This document shows, piece after piece, positions 45,386-55,563 of a stretch of DNA of 64,000 bases (positions within the stretch are counted from its first letter, which is position 1; each line of letters opens with the position of its first letter). The notes beneath the pieces were generated by a model. It ran no database searches, had not been told where the DNA came from, and saw only the letters and a program-made list of their open reading frames with translations. The position numbers and the translations under genes were made by a program. The stretch is from Sphingomonas sp. BAUL-RG-20F-R05-02 (lineage in GTDB: Bacteria; Pseudomonadota; Alphaproteobacteria; Sphingomonadales; Sphingomonadaceae). The stretch is taken from positions 558,001 to 622,000 of the forward strand of contig NZ_JAKNQH010000001.1 in NCBI RefSeq assembly GCF_022662305.1, written 5' to 3'.

Positions 45386-47044
45386 TCACGCCGCGTCGCC
45401 GGTGCCGCCCAGTTCCGCCGTTGCGCTCACGCGCGACGCACGCCACCATTCCAACAACACGAACACGATCGCCAGCAGCCCCACCGCCGCCACGTAGCGG
45501 AACACCGTCGCATAGCCGAGCGTGTCAAACATCTCGCCAGCGACGCCGCGGCCGAGCGATCCGATCAGGAAGGTGAGCGATGACAGCACCGCATATTGCA
45601 CGGCGGCGAACTGCTTGCTGACGATGCTGGAGAGGTAGGCGACGAATACGGCGAGCGCGAGACCCGTCGAGATATTCTCGTAACAGATCGTCAGCAACAG
45701 CCGCGCCATCCGCGCGTCGCTGCCAAGCGCAATGGCGAGATGATCCAGCCGCAGCGTGCCCAGCACCAGATCGATATATGGGGCGCCGTCGGCAAGATCC
45801 GCATACAGGAAGTTGCCGAAGATCGGCAGGATCGCACCGATCAACACGGTCGGGAAGCGTCCGATCCTGACGAAGAGATAGCCGCCCAGGCTGACGCCGA
45901 GGATCGACATGATGATGCCGAACAGCTTCGACGCGAACGCGACCTCATCCTTGGTATAGTGCATATAGTCTAGGTAGAACGGATAGGCGAACGAGGCCCA
46001 GACGTTGTAGCACAAGGCATAGGTGAGGATCAGTCCGATCACGATCAGCACACCCCAGCCGAGCCGCTGCGCCAAGTCGGCAAGCGGTGCGATCAGCGCG
46101 CCGTACAGGTGATTCCCCGCAGTCCGCATCGCCGAGGTACCGGTATCCGCGACGGTCTGCACGCCACGTCCGCGCGCCTTCAGCCAATTGATCCAGCCCG
46201 CCACGGCCAGGGGCACAAGCACCGTCGCCACGACGATCGCCGGACCATAATATTTGAGGAAGTCGCCGGGTGATGGCCTCGGCGCGCCGGGCGGTGTCTC
46301 CGCCAGCATCGACACCATGAACCTGACCAGAGTCACGATCGCCCACGTCCAGCTTGCGCCGACGATTGCTAACGCGACGGCGCGCAGGCCCGGCCGCACT
46401 TCACCCGGCGCGGCAAGCGCACTCACCGCGATATCGGGCGGACGCTGCGTGTCGGGTGCGGCGAGTGCGAACAGTATCAACACCGCCATTACCCCTGCCA
46501 TCACGGCATAGACGGTCGGCCACGACATCCGCGACGCCATGTAGAGCGCAACCGCGCCGCCGACGATGCTCGCCACCCGGTAACCTAGCTGGTTGATCGC
46601 TGACAGCAGCTCGACCGGTGTGTCATCATCGGCAACGTCGATCCGCCAGCCGTCGATCGCGATATCCTGCGTCGCGAAACTGACCGCGCCCAAAAACGCG
46701 AAGGCGGCAAAGCGGCCGATGTCGAGGGTCGGATCGGTCACCACCAGCCCGATCAACGCGACGACGATCAGCGCCTGACACAGCACGATCCAGCCCTTGC
46801 GCCGGCCAAGTCGGCCGAGCAACGGCAAGCGCACGCGGTCAACCAGCGGCGACCACAGGAACTTGAACGCGGTGGCGAGGCCGATCCACGACAGCACGCC
46901 GATCGTCGCCAGCGCGATGCCGACCTCGCCCAGCCATGCGTTCAGCGTTCCGATCAGAAGCGCGAACGGCAATCCCGAGGAGAAGCCCAGCGCCAGCATC
47001 GACGCCGATTTGCGTGTGCGTAATGCAGCGACGAACAGCCGCAT
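45386..47044 (-). CDS. AmpG-type muropeptide MFS transporter
   Basis: 552 residues with ~12-14 membrane segments. MLALGFSSGLPFALLIGTL and WIGLATAFKFLWSPLVDR, and ATQDIAIDGWRID, are the AmpG-family hallmarks. AmpG imports anhydro-muropeptides for wall recycling and beta-lactamase induction. ATG 47044 fits the family start; a TTG at 47068 would add eight residues. The central insert is longer than in E. coli AmpG. Confidence 0.88.
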   Translation of the reverse strand: MRLFVAALRTRKSASMLALGFSSGLPFALLIGTLNAWLGEVGIALATIGVLSWIGLATAFKFLWSPLVDRVRLPLLGRLGRRKGWIVLCQALIVVALIGLVVTDPTLDIGRFAAFAFLGAVSFATQDIAIDGWRIDVADDDTPVELLSAINQLGYRVASIVGGAVALYMASRMSWPTVYAVMAGVMAVLILFALAAPDTQRPPDIAVSALAAPGEVRPGLRAVALAIVGASWTWAIVTLVRFMVSMLAETPPGAPRPSPGDFLKYYGPAIVVATVLVPLAVAGWINWLKARGRGVQTVADTGTSAMRTAGNHLYGALIAPLADLAQRLGWGVLIVIGLILTYALCYNVWASFAYPFYLDYMHYTKDEVAFASKLFGIIMSILGVSLGGYLFVRIGRFPTVLIGAILPIFGNFLYADLADGAPYIDLVLGTLRLDHLAIALGSDARMARLLLTICYENISTGLALAVFVAYLSSIVSKQFAAVQYAVLSSLTFLIGSLGRGVAGEMFDTLGYATVFRYVAAVGLLAIVFVLLEWWRASRVSATAELGGTGDAA

Positions 47045-47165
47045 GCCCTTGGGTCGTGTAACCGCCAACCTTCACCCCCTGGCGCGAATGTGCGCCGATG
47101 CGGCAGGTCTAGGCGGCAGCGGCGATCAGGGCAACGGGCGACTGGGTGGGGAGCAGAACGCAGCT

Positions 47166-47597
47166 TTACGCCGGCCGTGCGAACAGCGTGAAACCGGCTG
47201 GCGTACGCTTGGGTGGCTTGCCGTCCAGCATTGCCTCGACCACGCTGATCGCGGCAAGCAGATCACGTGGCGAATACGGCTTGGCAAGACAGCCGGCGGC
47301 GACTTCGCGCCCGCCGGCGGGGCACTGCCCGGTGACGAACATCGCGGGCACACCCGCATCATGCGCCGCGCGCGCCACGTCGATGCCGCTACCATCGGAT
47401 AGCCGAACATCGACCAGCACCAGATCGACCCCCTCTGGCCGGCGTAACACTGCCAGAGCGTCAGCGACCCGGTCGACCGTCGCGACGATCTCATATTCCG
47501 CCTCGCGCAGGAAATGTTCGGTATCGAACGCGACCAGCGGCTCGTCCTCGACGATGAGCAACCGACAGATCCGCCGCTTCTTCTTTCCGAACAGCAT
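47166..47597 (-). CDS. Stand-alone response-regulator receiver
   Basis: 143 residues, one CheY-like domain with no output domain. Acid pocket EDE (17-19), phosphorylation site Asp63 in LVDVRLSDGSG, Thr in MFVTGQ, Lys in LAKPYS: all catalytic positions are present. No histidine kinase lies nearby. The ATG at 47597 is chosen after a Gly/Ala-rich upstream extension was rejected. It may act as a shuttle or regulate by protein contact. Confidence 0.85.
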   Translation of the reverse strand: MLFGKKKRRICRLLIVEDEPLVAFDTEHFLREAEYEIVATVDRVADALAVLRRPEGVDLVLVDVRLSDGSGIDVARAAHDAGVPAMFVTGQCPAGGREVAAGCLAKPYSPRDLLAAISVVEAMLDGKPPKRTPAGFTLFARPA

Positions 47598-47738
47598 GAT
47601 CGGTCCACCCGCTTTCCTGGCTGCATCGCCGCCCACGATGCGCGCCCTCGTTACGCATCCGTCTCTTAACGCGCGGCAACAGAAAGGGTCTCACGAAATT
47701 TTACGCGCGGATGATGCGAAATTCGCTATGGGGTCGCG

Positions 47739-49040
47739 GTGCAACGCCCTACCCCCACCTCAGCCGCCGGCGCGCCGCAGCGCATCGCCAAACTGCTCGC
47801 CCGCGCCGGCATCGCCTCGCGCCGCGAGATCGAACGCATGATCGCCGATGGTCGGGTCGCGCTCGACGGCACCGTGATCGACACGCCCGCCACCATCCTT
47901 GCCTCGCTGGACGGTGTCACCGTCGACGGCGCTCCGGTTGAGGCGGCGGCACCCGCGCGGCTGTTCCTGTATCACAAGCCGCCGGGCCTGCTCGTGACCG
48001 AGCGCGATCCTGCCGGGCGGCTGACGATCTACGACCGCCTGCCGCAGAGCCTGCCGCGTGTCATGCCGGTCGGGCGGCTCGATCTCGCCACCGAAGGCCT
48101 GCTGCTGCTGACCACTGACGGCGAGCTGAAGCGTCAGCTCGAACTGCCGGCAACCGGCGTACAGCGCGCCTATCGTGCGCGGGCATACGGCCCGATCACG
48201 CAACAGCAGCTTGAGGATCTGATCCACGGCGTCGAGATCGAAGGCGTTCGCTACGGCTCGATCGACGCCAATCTGGAGCGGCGCACGGGCGCCAACGTCT
48301 GGATCGAGATGATCCTGACTGAAGGCAAGAACCGTGAAGTGCGCCGCGTGCTCGATTATCTTGGCCTGCGTGTCTCGCGGCTGATCCGCACCCGCTACGG
48401 TCCGTTCGTGCTGGGCGACCTTGCGCCGGGGGCGGTGGGCGAGGTTCGCGGGCACGACGTCGCGTCGTTCCGCAAAAATCCGACCCGCCTCGATCTGCCG
48501 CAGCCGGCACGGGCGCGCGCGTCCGAACCGCTTCGTATCGAACGGGACGACAGCCGCGACACGCCGCGCGTCGTCCGCGATGATCGCCCCGCGCCAGCCA
48601 GACCGCGTGCGGCCGCTGCGCCGCGCATCACCCGCGAAACCGCCGCCAAGGCTGACCGTGCTGCCTTTGCCGATGCGCGGCCTTCCCGCGATGCGAGAAA
48701 ACCTCGGGCCGGGGCCGCATCCGACGTGCCACGCAACGCACATAAACCCGCGCTGCGACGGGCCGCCTCGCCGACGCGTGAAGAGGGCTGGTCGCCGCGG
48801 GATAGCCGACCGGCCGAGGATCGCGCCGCGACTGCGGCACCGGTCAAGCCGAAGCGGTTCTACGACGCCAAGCCGAAGGCGGGCGCGGCAGCACCCGCGC
48901 GCGGCGAAGGCACGTCGCGTGCACGCCGCACCGCGACCGATCCACGTCCGAAGCGAGACGGTGCACCCGCCGATCGCTCCGACCCACCGCGCGGCCCTGC
49001 CCGCCCGTCCAAACCCCGCCCGCCACGGACCCGTAAATAA
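47739..49040 (+). CDS. RluB/RsuA-type pseudouridine synthase with long basic tail
   Basis: 433 residues from GTG. An S4 RNA-binding domain (RIAKLLARAGIASRREIERMI) comes first, then the synthase core with the catalytic Asp in GRLDLATEGLLLLT and the RTGANVWIEMILTEGKNREVRR region. From about residue 250 to the end is a low-complexity Arg/Ala/Pro/Lys tail, probably disordered and RNA-binding. It modifies a uridine in rRNA (23S or 16S, not resolved). TAATG overlap couples it to rsmD. Confidence 0.9.
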   Translation: MQRPTPTSAAGAPQRIAKLLARAGIASRREIERMIADGRVALDGTVIDTPATILASLDGVTVDGAPVEAAAPARLFLYHKPPGLLVTERDPAGRLTIYDRLPQSLPRVMPVGRLDLATEGLLLLTTDGELKRQLELPATGVQRAYRARAYGPITQQQLEDLIHGVEIEGVRYGSIDANLERRTGANVWIEMILTEGKNREVRRVLDYLGLRVSRLIRTRYGPFVLGDLAPGAVGEVRGHDVASFRKNPTRLDLPQPARARASEPLRIERDDSRDTPRVVRDDRPAPARPRAAAAPRITRETAAKADRAAFADARPSRDARKPRAGAASDVPRNAHKPALRRAASPTREEGWSPRDSRPAEDRAATAAPVKPKRFYDAKPKAGAAAPARGEGTSRARRTATDPRPKRDGAPADRSDPPRGPARPSKPRPPRTRK

Positions 49041-49582
49041 TGCGCATCATCGCTGGAGAATGGCGCGGCCGCGCGCTCATCGCCCCCAAGGGGGAAGCCA
49101 CCCGCCCCACTGCCGACCGCGTTCGCGAGGCGTTGTTCTCGATGCTGACGAGTCGCCTCGGCAGTTTCGAGGGGCTGGCAGTCGCAGATCTGTTCGCGGG
49201 GTCGGGCGCGCTCGGGCTGGAGGCGCTATCGCGTGGCGCGGCCTCGTGCCTGTTCGTCGAGCAGGACAAGCCAGCACTGGACGCGCTGCGCACCAACATC
49301 GCGAAACTCGGTGCGAAGGCGGACGTGCGAGCGCAGTCGGTGCTTGCGCTCGGGCCGGCGGCGGTGCCGCTCGACGTGATCCTGATGGACCCGCCTTACG
49401 ATAGCGGCGCAGGCGCGGTGGCGCTCGACAAGCTCGCGCGGCTCGGCTGGGTCAGCGATGCGACGATCATCAGCGTGGAAACCGCCAAACGCGAGCCGCT
49501 TGAGGTTGCCGGTTTTGTCGAGGATGCGGCACGGGTATACGGCAAGGGACGCATCACGCTGCTGCGGCGCGGTCAGGCTTGA
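49040..49582 (+). CDS. rsmD: 16S rRNA (guanine-966 N2) methyltransferase
   Basis: 180 residues. MRIIAGEWRGR and RPTADRVREALFSML open the family; SAM-binding site DLFAGSGALGLEALSRGA; catalytic DPPYDSG. It shares one base with the pseudouridine synthase (TAATG), a functional pairing of rRNA modification enzymes. Confidence 0.95.
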   Translation: MRIIAGEWRGRALIAPKGEATRPTADRVREALFSMLTSRLGSFEGLAVADLFAGSGALGLEALSRGAASCLFVEQDKPALDALRTNIAKLGAKADVRAQSVLALGPAAVPLDVILMDPPYDSGAGAVALDKLARLGWVSDATIISVETAKREPLEVAGFVEDAARVYGKGRITLLRRGQA

Positions 49583-49681
49583 CGAAGCGCTTGCCGGACA
49601 GCCTGCTGTCGCCGCAATTGTGCATAGCAGCCGGCGATGTCTGACATCCGACCGGCAGTCCGAGACCTCGCTTCGCTGTTA

Positions 49682-50929
49682 TCAGAGCACCCGGCGCGAC
49701 ATCGCCAGGCCGATCAGGCTCAGTACTCCGGCCGCGACCAGCAGAATTCCCACGGCCCACAAACCATCTGCCCTCGCCAGCGCAGACGCTCCCATCGGCG
49801 TAAGCGCCCCCCCGATGATGCCGCCCATGCTGAACGCAAGGCTTACGCCGGTATAGCGCACCCCGGCGGGAAACAGATCGGGAATGAACCCGCCAAGTGG
49901 CCCGTAGGTGAAGCCCATCACGAACAATGATGCGGCCAGCCACAGCCACACGCCAAACAGAGAGGCCGCGCCCAGCCCGGGAGCCATCGTCAATCCGGCG
50001 ACGATGCAGCCAAGGAAGCCGAAGCCCATCATCCGCCGCACACCGTACCAGTCGGACAGCACGCCCGCCACGATCACGCCGATGGCGAGGAACAGTACCG
50101 CCGCCATCTCGATTGCGAGATATTCCTGCCGGCCATGTCCCTGCACACTGGTACCATAGCCAAGCGCGAAGGCGGTGCCGAGATAGAAGAGCGCGTAGCA
50201 CGCCACCACGCAGAAGGTCGCCGCCAGCACCGGCCAGAGATGATCGCTCAGCAGTTCCGCGAACGGCACCGGCGGTATGGCATCGTGCGCCTCCGCCTCC
50301 AGAAACGCGGGCGTCTCGGTCAGCTTGAGGCGGACCCACAGCCCCAGCAGCACCAGCACCGCACTGGTCAGGAACGGAAGGCGCCAACCCCAGGCGAGGA
50401 ACTGCTCATCGCTCAAGACACTTCCGAGGATCAGGTAAAAGCCGTTCGCAGCCACAAATCCGACCGGCGCGCCCAGCGGCGGGAACATGCCATAGCGCAT
50501 CTCCCAACCCTTCGGCGCATTCTCCACCGCGAGCAAGGACGCCCCGCCCCATTCGCCCCCAAGCCCGAGCCCCTGCCCGAACCGCAATACGCACAGGATC
50601 GCGGGCGCGGTCCAGCCGATCTGTGCATAGGTCGGCAGGAACGCGATCGCCACGGTCGATCCGCCCATCAGCATCAGGCTGGCGACCAGAGTCGACTTGC
50701 GCCCGATCCGGTCTCCGAAGTGTCCGAACAGCGCCGCCCCGACCGGTCGTGCGATGAACGCGACCCCGAACACCGCATAGGAGGACAACAATTGAACCGA
50801 CTTGTCCGCCGCCGGGAAAAACAGCGGCCCGAACACCAGCGAAGCGGCGGTCGCATAGATGTAGAAATCGTAGAACTCGACCGTGGTGCCGGTCAGGCTG
50901 GCGAGCAACACGCGGCTGTGCTGGGTCAT
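49682..50929 (-). CDS. MFS transporter, MHS (metabolite:H+ symporter) type
   Basis: 415 residues, 12 membrane segments. [43 protein letters not shown] and [20 protein letters not shown] are the MHS pattern. It likely takes up an organic acid or osmolyte; substrate not deducible. The ATG at 50929 follows the family; one at 50944 is possible. Confidence 0.88.
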   Translation of the reverse strand: MTQHSRVLLASLTGTTVEFYDFYIYATAASLVFGPLFFPAADKSVQLLSSYAVFGVAFIARPVGAALFGHFGDRIGRKSTLVASLMLMGGSTVAIAFLPTYAQIGWTAPAILCVLRFGQGLGLGGEWGGASLLAVENAPKGWEMRYGMFPPLGAPVGFVAANGFYLILGSVLSDEQFLAWGWRLPFLTSAVLVLLGLWVRLKLTETPAFLEAEAHDAIPPVPFAELLSDHLWPVLAATFCVVACYALFYLGTAFALGYGTSVQGHGRQEYLAIEMAAVLFLAIGVIVAGVLSDWYGVRRMMGFGFLGCIVAGLTMAPGLGAASLFGVWLWLAASLFVMGFTYGPLGGFIPDLFPAGVRYTGVSLAFSMGGIIGGALTPMGASALARADGLWAVGILLVAAGVLSLIGLAMSRRVL

Positions 50930-51023
50930 GGAATGGCGAGGCATGCCACTTGATCGCGCGGGTCCAACCGGCGGTCAAGCGCGCGGCTTTGTCAGATCAC
51001 GCCGGACGCGCTATCGGCTCCGC

Positions 51024-52346
51024 ATGACACACGACATTCACATCATCGGCGGCGGCCTCGCCGGTTCTGAAGCGGCATGGCAACTCGCCGAGGCAGGCTT
51101 CCGGGTCAAGCTTTCGGAAATGCGCGGCACCGGCGAGGCAACGCCTGCCCACCACACCGACGGTCTGGCCGAACTGGTCTGCTCCAACAGCTTCCGTTCG
51201 GACGATGCGGAGAGCAATGCCGTCGGGCTGCTCCACGCCGAAATGCGCGGGCTCGGCTCGGTGATCCTGCGGGAGGCGGACGTCCACAAGGTGCCTGCCG
51301 GTTCGGCGCTCGCGGTCGATCGCGATCGCTTCTCCGCAGGCGTTACCGCTGCGCTGACGCAACACCCCAACATCACGATCGTGCGCGAACGGGTCGATGC
51401 CCTGCCGGCGGATGGCCCCACGATCATTGCAACGGGTCCGCTCACGGCGTCCGGCCTGGCCACCAACATCGCCGGCGCAACGGGCGCGGACGCACTCGCG
51501 TTCTTCGACGCGATCGCGCCGATCGTCCACTTCGACAGCGTCGATATGGAGACCGCCTGGTTCCAATCGCGCTGGAACAAAGGTGAGGGCAAGGATTACA
51601 TCAATTGCGCGATGAACCGCGAGCAGTACGAGGCTTTCCATGCCGGGCTGATCGGTGGCGAAAAAACCGAGTTCAAGGACTGGGAGCGCGACACCCCCTA
51701 TTTCGAAGGCTGCATGCCAATCGAGGTAATGGCCGAGCGGGGGCTCGACACGTTGCGGTTCGGGCCGATGAAGCCGGTCGGGCTTGACGATCCGCGTACC
51801 GGGCGCTGGCCGCATGCGGTGGTGCAGCTTCGACAGGACAATGCGCAGGGCACTTTGTGGAACATCGTCGGCTTTCAGACCAAGCTGAAACATGCCGAGC
51901 AGGTGCGGCTGTTCCGCACCATTCCAGGTCTGGAAAATGCCGAGTTCGCGCGGCTGGGCGGGCTGCACCGCAACACCTTCCTGCGCTCGCCCGAACTGCT
52001 CGATCCGACGCTGCGGCTGAAAAACCGCCCGAATATCCGCTTCGCCGGGCAGATCACCGGCTGCGAGGGCTATGTCGAGAGCGCGGCGGTCGGGCTGATG
52101 GCCGGGCGCTTCGCAATCGCGGAACTCCGTGGAGAAACGCTTGAGGCGCCGCCGATCGAGACCGCACTCGGCGCGCTGCTTCACCACATCACCGGCGCGG
52201 CGGTGGCGGAGACCTATCAGCCGATGAACGTCAATTTCGGGCTGATGCCGCCGATCCCCGGTCGAACCAAGAAGGCCGACCGCAAGAAAATGTACACCGA
52301 CCGTGCGCGTACGGCGATGCAGGGCTGGCTCGCGACGGCCGGTTGA
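51024..52346 (+). CDS. trmFO: tRNA uracil-54 C5-methyltransferase, folate/FAD dependent
   Basis: 440 residues. FAD-binding [13 protein letters not shown], then [26 protein letters not shown] and [24 protein letters not shown] and [17 protein letters not shown], all TrmFO hallmarks. It makes 5-methyluridine 54 in tRNA using methylene-THF. The ATG at 51024 is correct by family; upstream in-frame sequence is Arg-rich. Confidence 0.96.
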   Translation: MTHDIHIIGGGLAGSEAAWQLAEAGFRVKLSEMRGTGEATPAHHTDGLAELVCSNSFRSDDAESNAVGLLHAEMRGLGSVILREADVHKVPAGSALAVDRDRFSAGVTAALTQHPNITIVRERVDALPADGPTIIATGPLTASGLATNIAGATGADALAFFDAIAPIVHFDSVDMETAWFQSRWNKGEGKDYINCAMNREQYEAFHAGLIGGEKTEFKDWERDTPYFEGCMPIEVMAERGLDTLRFGPMKPVGLDDPRTGRWPHAVVQLRQDNAQGTLWNIVGFQTKLKHAEQVRLFRTIPGLENAEFARLGGLHRNTFLRSPELLDPTLRLKNRPNIRFAGQITGCEGYVESAAVGLMAGRFAIAELRGETLEAPPIETALGALLHHITGAAVAETYQPMNVNFGLMPPIPGRTKKADRKKMYTDRARTAMQGWLATAG

Positions 52347-52393
52347 AGCCTGAACGATGAACCCAGGACGGTCCGCCGCCAGCGCACCGTTCC

Positions 52394-52870
52394 TTAGCTC
52401 TCCTCATCCTTGGCGGGCGCGGTCTGCTGGTTTTCCGGGCAACGCGCGCGCACTTTGGACTTGCGCTTCGGTGCGGTGGTGGCGAACTCCGCCGCGTTCA
52501 TCGCGCCGGACTTGTCGATATCGGCGGCGGCGAACTTGGCTTCGGTCTTCGCCGCCCATTCGTCGAACGACAACTGACCGTCATGGTTCACGTCGAGCTT
52601 GGCGAACGCCTTACGCCGCGATGCGAGATACTCCTCGCGCGTGACGCTGCCGTCATGATCCTTGTCGTAGCGCGACAGGCGCTTCTGCTCGCGCGTCTTC
52701 TCGCTTGCCTCGGGCACGGTGTCGGGCAGCGGCGCATCGGCCTGGCTTGCCGGTGCCGCCTGAACCGCCGCCAGCGGTAGCCCCGCAACACCGCCGCGCC
52801 CGGTGAAATAAATGAACCCCGCCGCCAGCAGTAATAATGCTGCCAGCCCACCCGCCACAGATCTCCACAT
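52394..52870 (-). CDS. Exported EF-hand protein
   Basis: 158 residues. An N-terminal hydrophobic segment (LAALLLLAAGFIYF) anchors or exports it. Three EF-hand loops follow: DKDHDGSVTREE, DVNHDGQLSFDE and DIDKSGAMNAAE, with calcium-ligand spacing intact. A basic, Pro/Glu tail ends the chain. Predicted periplasmic calcium-binding protein; partner unknown. Confidence 0.88.
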   Translation of the reverse strand: MWRSVAGGLAALLLLAAGFIYFTGRGGVAGLPLAAVQAAPASQADAPLPDTVPEASEKTREQKRLSRYDKDHDGSVTREEYLASRRKAFAKLDVNHDGQLSFDEWAAKTEAKFAAADIDKSGAMNAAEFATTAPKRKSKVRARCPENQQTAPAKDEES

Positions 52871-52935
52871 GTTGCCCGAATCCCCCTCTGCCTTGTCGAA
52901 GCGACGCTATCCCGGTCTCAGCCCCGGCGAAAGGC

Positions 52936-53598
52936 TCAGCGACCAGTCAATCGATGCAACATCAAGCGGGCGACGCGGCGCGGCGCACCGGCGGGGATCG
53001 GCATGTTATCCGACACCGCAAGGTTCATCCGCGCGATCAGCGCCAGTGCGCCGAGCGAACGCAGCGTTGCCGGCCACGCTCCCACAAGCGCCTCGTCCAA
53101 CGCGGCCGCTGCCAGCATTCGGGCCTGCGTTGCCGCCTCGCGTGAGCGGAGATGCCGCGACAGATCGGCCAGCGCCCAACCCCGCCCCGCCGCCGCGACG
53201 CGTCCGTCCGACCGGTCAAGCAGCAACGCGGCCGCCGTGAACAATGCCGCCCCACGCCCTTCGGCATGCGCCGACATCGCCGCCGCGTCCACGGCGTCGA
53301 CCTCGATCAGCGCCTCCCAACCGATGACCAGTTCGGCGAGCGTATGCCCCGCGACGCCGCGCGGCACCACCGCGTCCGCAAGCGCCTGTAGCACCGGCTG
53401 CGCGGGTGGCGCGGCAGCGTCCAGCCGTTGCAGCGCATCATGCCACCAGGCCAGGCGCATCTGGCCGATGATCGGCTCGGTGGTGGTGCGGAGAACATGC
53501 GCAAACGTGTCGTCAAGCGCGAACAGCGCGTGCAGTCCATCGCGAGCCCCCGTTGGGGCATAGTTCAGCGCGAGCGCGCGCTCCGGGTCGTCCTGCAT
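52936..53598 (-). CDS. Squalene/phytoene synthase-like protein
   Basis: 220 residues, shorter than true phytoene synthases (~290-350). RALALNYAPTGARDGLHALFALDD, QMRLAWWHDALQRLD and the C-terminal RMNLAVSDN are like the NDUFAF6/squalene-phytoene synthase clan. The two Asp-rich motifs of active prenyl synthases are not clear (DDTFAH is at the first position), so activity is doubtful. A divergent member of the fold. Confidence 0.75.
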   Translation of the reverse strand: MQDDPERALALNYAPTGARDGLHALFALDDTFAHVLRTTTEPIIGQMRLAWWHDALQRLDAAAPPAQPVLQALADAVVPRGVAGHTLAELVIGWEALIEVDAVDAAAMSAHAEGRGAALFTAAALLLDRSDGRVAAAGRGWALADLSRHLRSREAATQARMLAAAALDEALVGAWPATLRSLGALALIARMNLAVSDNMPIPAGAPRRVARLMLHRLTGR

Positions 53599-54140
53599 CT
53601 GCAGCGCCCTACCCGGCGGTATGCGGCCCGGTCCATAGGCTATCGGCCCGTTTATGTCGCTCGACGTTATTGGCCTGCCGTTGAACGCTGGCTTTGCCGG
53701 TAATGAAGACGGTCGCGGTTACGCGCACTTCCCTTGCGGGCACCTGCCAACCGCGTCACGACGTGGCGGATACAGACGCAATGTTCGTAGTCGATACGGC
53801 CGGTCTGCTGGGCTGCCTGCTGTTCGATGATAAGCGGAACAGCGGGCCGCTCGATACTTCGGGTGGGCTGGCGTTATGTACCTGGCGATCAACTATCGCA
53901 CCAAGCCCTCGGTCGGCGCGTGGCTGAGTACGCCGCAGGACAGCAACTACAGTGCGTGTTTCGTCGTGCGCGACCATGCCTCCCTTGTCCTTCAGGAGTG
54001 AAGCGGTCAACGTCCAACCAGCACAAGGTCTGGCAGCGACGTCTACGTCTTGAGGAACGAGGCGGACGTACTGGCAAACGCCACCTTTACCGCACGTTGG
54101 CGGCGAAAGGGCGGAGCCTCACGGCCCCGCCCTCTCCCGA
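53599..54140. other. Gene-poor stretch before pdhB
   Basis: No intact gene longer than about 75 codons is convincing here. Coding-like sequence passes from one plus-strand frame to another between 53654 and 54001, as described for the pseudogene candidate in this stretch. Past 54001 nothing is seen but Arg-rich frames and the pdhB 3' end. Confidence 0.35.
53654..54001 (+). pseudogene. Possible frameshifted remnant gene
   Basis: Three overlapping plus-strand pieces look translated in turn: MSLDVIGLPLNAGFAGNEDG from 53654, FVVDTAGLLGCLLFDDKRNS near 53781-53860, and a clean 41-residue open frame 53876-54001 (MYLAINYRTKPSVGAWLSTP, then SNYSACFVVRDHASLVLQE). Their GC-rich third positions fit real coding. 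A gene with one or two frameshifts is the simplest reading. Family not recognised. Confidence 0.25.
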
Positions 54141-55562
54141 TCAGCGGTAGGTCACCTTCTTCACCGCAGTGACGATCTTGTCAGCGGTGATGAGCGCGAG
54201 CTTTTCGAGATTGGCCGCATAGGGCAGCGGCACGTCTTCGTTGGCGACGCGGATGACGGGAGCGTCGAGATCATCGAAGCCCTGCTCCATCACCACTGCG
54301 CTGATTTCCGACGCGATCGAGCAGGTTGCCCAGCCCTCTTCCACCACGACGAGGCGGTTGGTCTTGGCGACGCTCTTCAGCACCGTCTGCGTGTCGAGCG
54401 GGCGCAACGTACGCAGATCGATCACTTCGGCATCGATGCCCTCGCCCGCCAACGTCTCGGCGGCTTCGAGCGCGAGGCCCACGCCGATCGAGTAGCTGAC
54501 GATGGTGACGTCCTTGCCAGGCTTCATGATGCGTGCCTTGCCGATCGGCAGCACGTAATCGTCGAGCTTGGGTACGTCGAACGAACGGCCGTAGAGCAGT
54601 TCGTTCTCGAGGAACACGACCGGATCCTCGGTACGGATCGCCGCCTTGAGCAGGCCCTTCGCGTCCGCCGCGTCATACGGCGCGATCACGATCAGGCCGG
54701 GGACGCTTGCGTACCACGGGCCATAGTTCTGCGAGTGCTGCGCGCCGACGCGACTGGCCGCACCGTTGGGACCACGGAACACGATCGGGCAGCGCATCTG
54801 GCCGCCGGACATGTAGTTGGTTTTCGCCGCCGAGTTGATGATGTGGTCGATCGCCTGCATCGCGAAGTTGAACGTCATGAACTCGACGATCGGCTTCAAA
54901 CCACCCATCGCCGCGCCGGTGCCGATACCGGCAAAGCCGTATTCGGTGATCGGCGTGTCGATCACGCGACGCTCGCCGAACTCGTCGAGCAGCCCCTGCG
55001 TGACCTTGTACGCGCCCTGATATTGCGCGACTTCCTCACCCATCACGAACACGCGGTCGTCGCTGCGCATCTCCTCGGCCATCGCGTCGCGCAAGGCTTC
55101 GCGAACGGTGGTGCGGACCATTTCGGTGCCTTCGGGGATCGCCGGATCGGCGACCTGCGCGTCGTTCTTCGCCGCCTCGAACATCTGGCGCGCGCCGGTA
55201 TCGACCTTGTCCTGGGCCGGGCTGGCGCCGACCTCGGCCTCGCCCTTGGGCGCGTCGGGGGCGGCGCTTTCGGCGGCTTCCTCGGTCTTGGCGGGGGCGG
55301 GTTCCGCGCCGGCTTCCTCGCCCTCGGCGAGCAGCGTGGCGATGACGGTGCCGACCTTCACGCCTTCGGACCCTTCCGCGACCACGATCTTGCCGACGGT
55401 GCCTTCATCGACCGCCTCGAACTCCATCGTCGCCTTGTCGGTCTCGATCTCGGCCATGATGTCGCCGGACTTGACGGTGTCGCCTTCCTTGATGAGCCAC
55501 TTGGCGAGCGTGCCTTCCTCCATCGTCGGGGAAAGCGCGGGCATCTTGATCTCGATCGGCAT
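54141..55562 (-). CDS. pdhB: Pyruvate dehydrogenase E1 subunit beta with lipoyl domain
   Basis: 473 residues. An N-terminal lipoyl domain (1-80) carries the modified Lys43 in [11 protein letters not shown]. An Ala/Glu-rich linker (about 80-140) leads to the E1-beta core ([49 protein letters not shown]). The fusion of a lipoyl domain to E1-beta is known in alphaproteobacteria. It works with the E1-alpha protein encoded one base upstream. Confidence 0.96.
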   Translation of the reverse strand: MPIEIKMPALSPTMEEGTLAKWLIKEGDTVKSGDIMAEIETDKATMEFEAVDEGTVGKIVVAEGSEGVKVGTVIATLLAEGEEAGAEPAPAKTEEAAESAAPDAPKGEAEVGASPAQDKVDTGARQMFEAAKNDAQVADPAIPEGTEMVRTTVREALRDAMAEEMRSDDRVFVMGEEVAQYQGAYKVTQGLLDEFGERRVIDTPITEYGFAGIGTGAAMGGLKPIVEFMTFNFAMQAIDHIINSAAKTNYMSGGQMRCPIVFRGPNGAASRVGAQHSQNYGPWYASVPGLIVIAPYDAADAKGLLKAAIRTEDPVVFLENELLYGRSFDVPKLDDYVLPIGKARIMKPGKDVTIVSYSIGVGLALEAAETLAGEGIDAEVIDLRTLRPLDTQTVLKSVAKTNRLVVVEEGWATCSIASEISAVVMEQGFDDLDAPVIRVANEDVPLPYAANLEKLALITADKIVTAVKKVTYR

Positions 55563-55563
55563 C

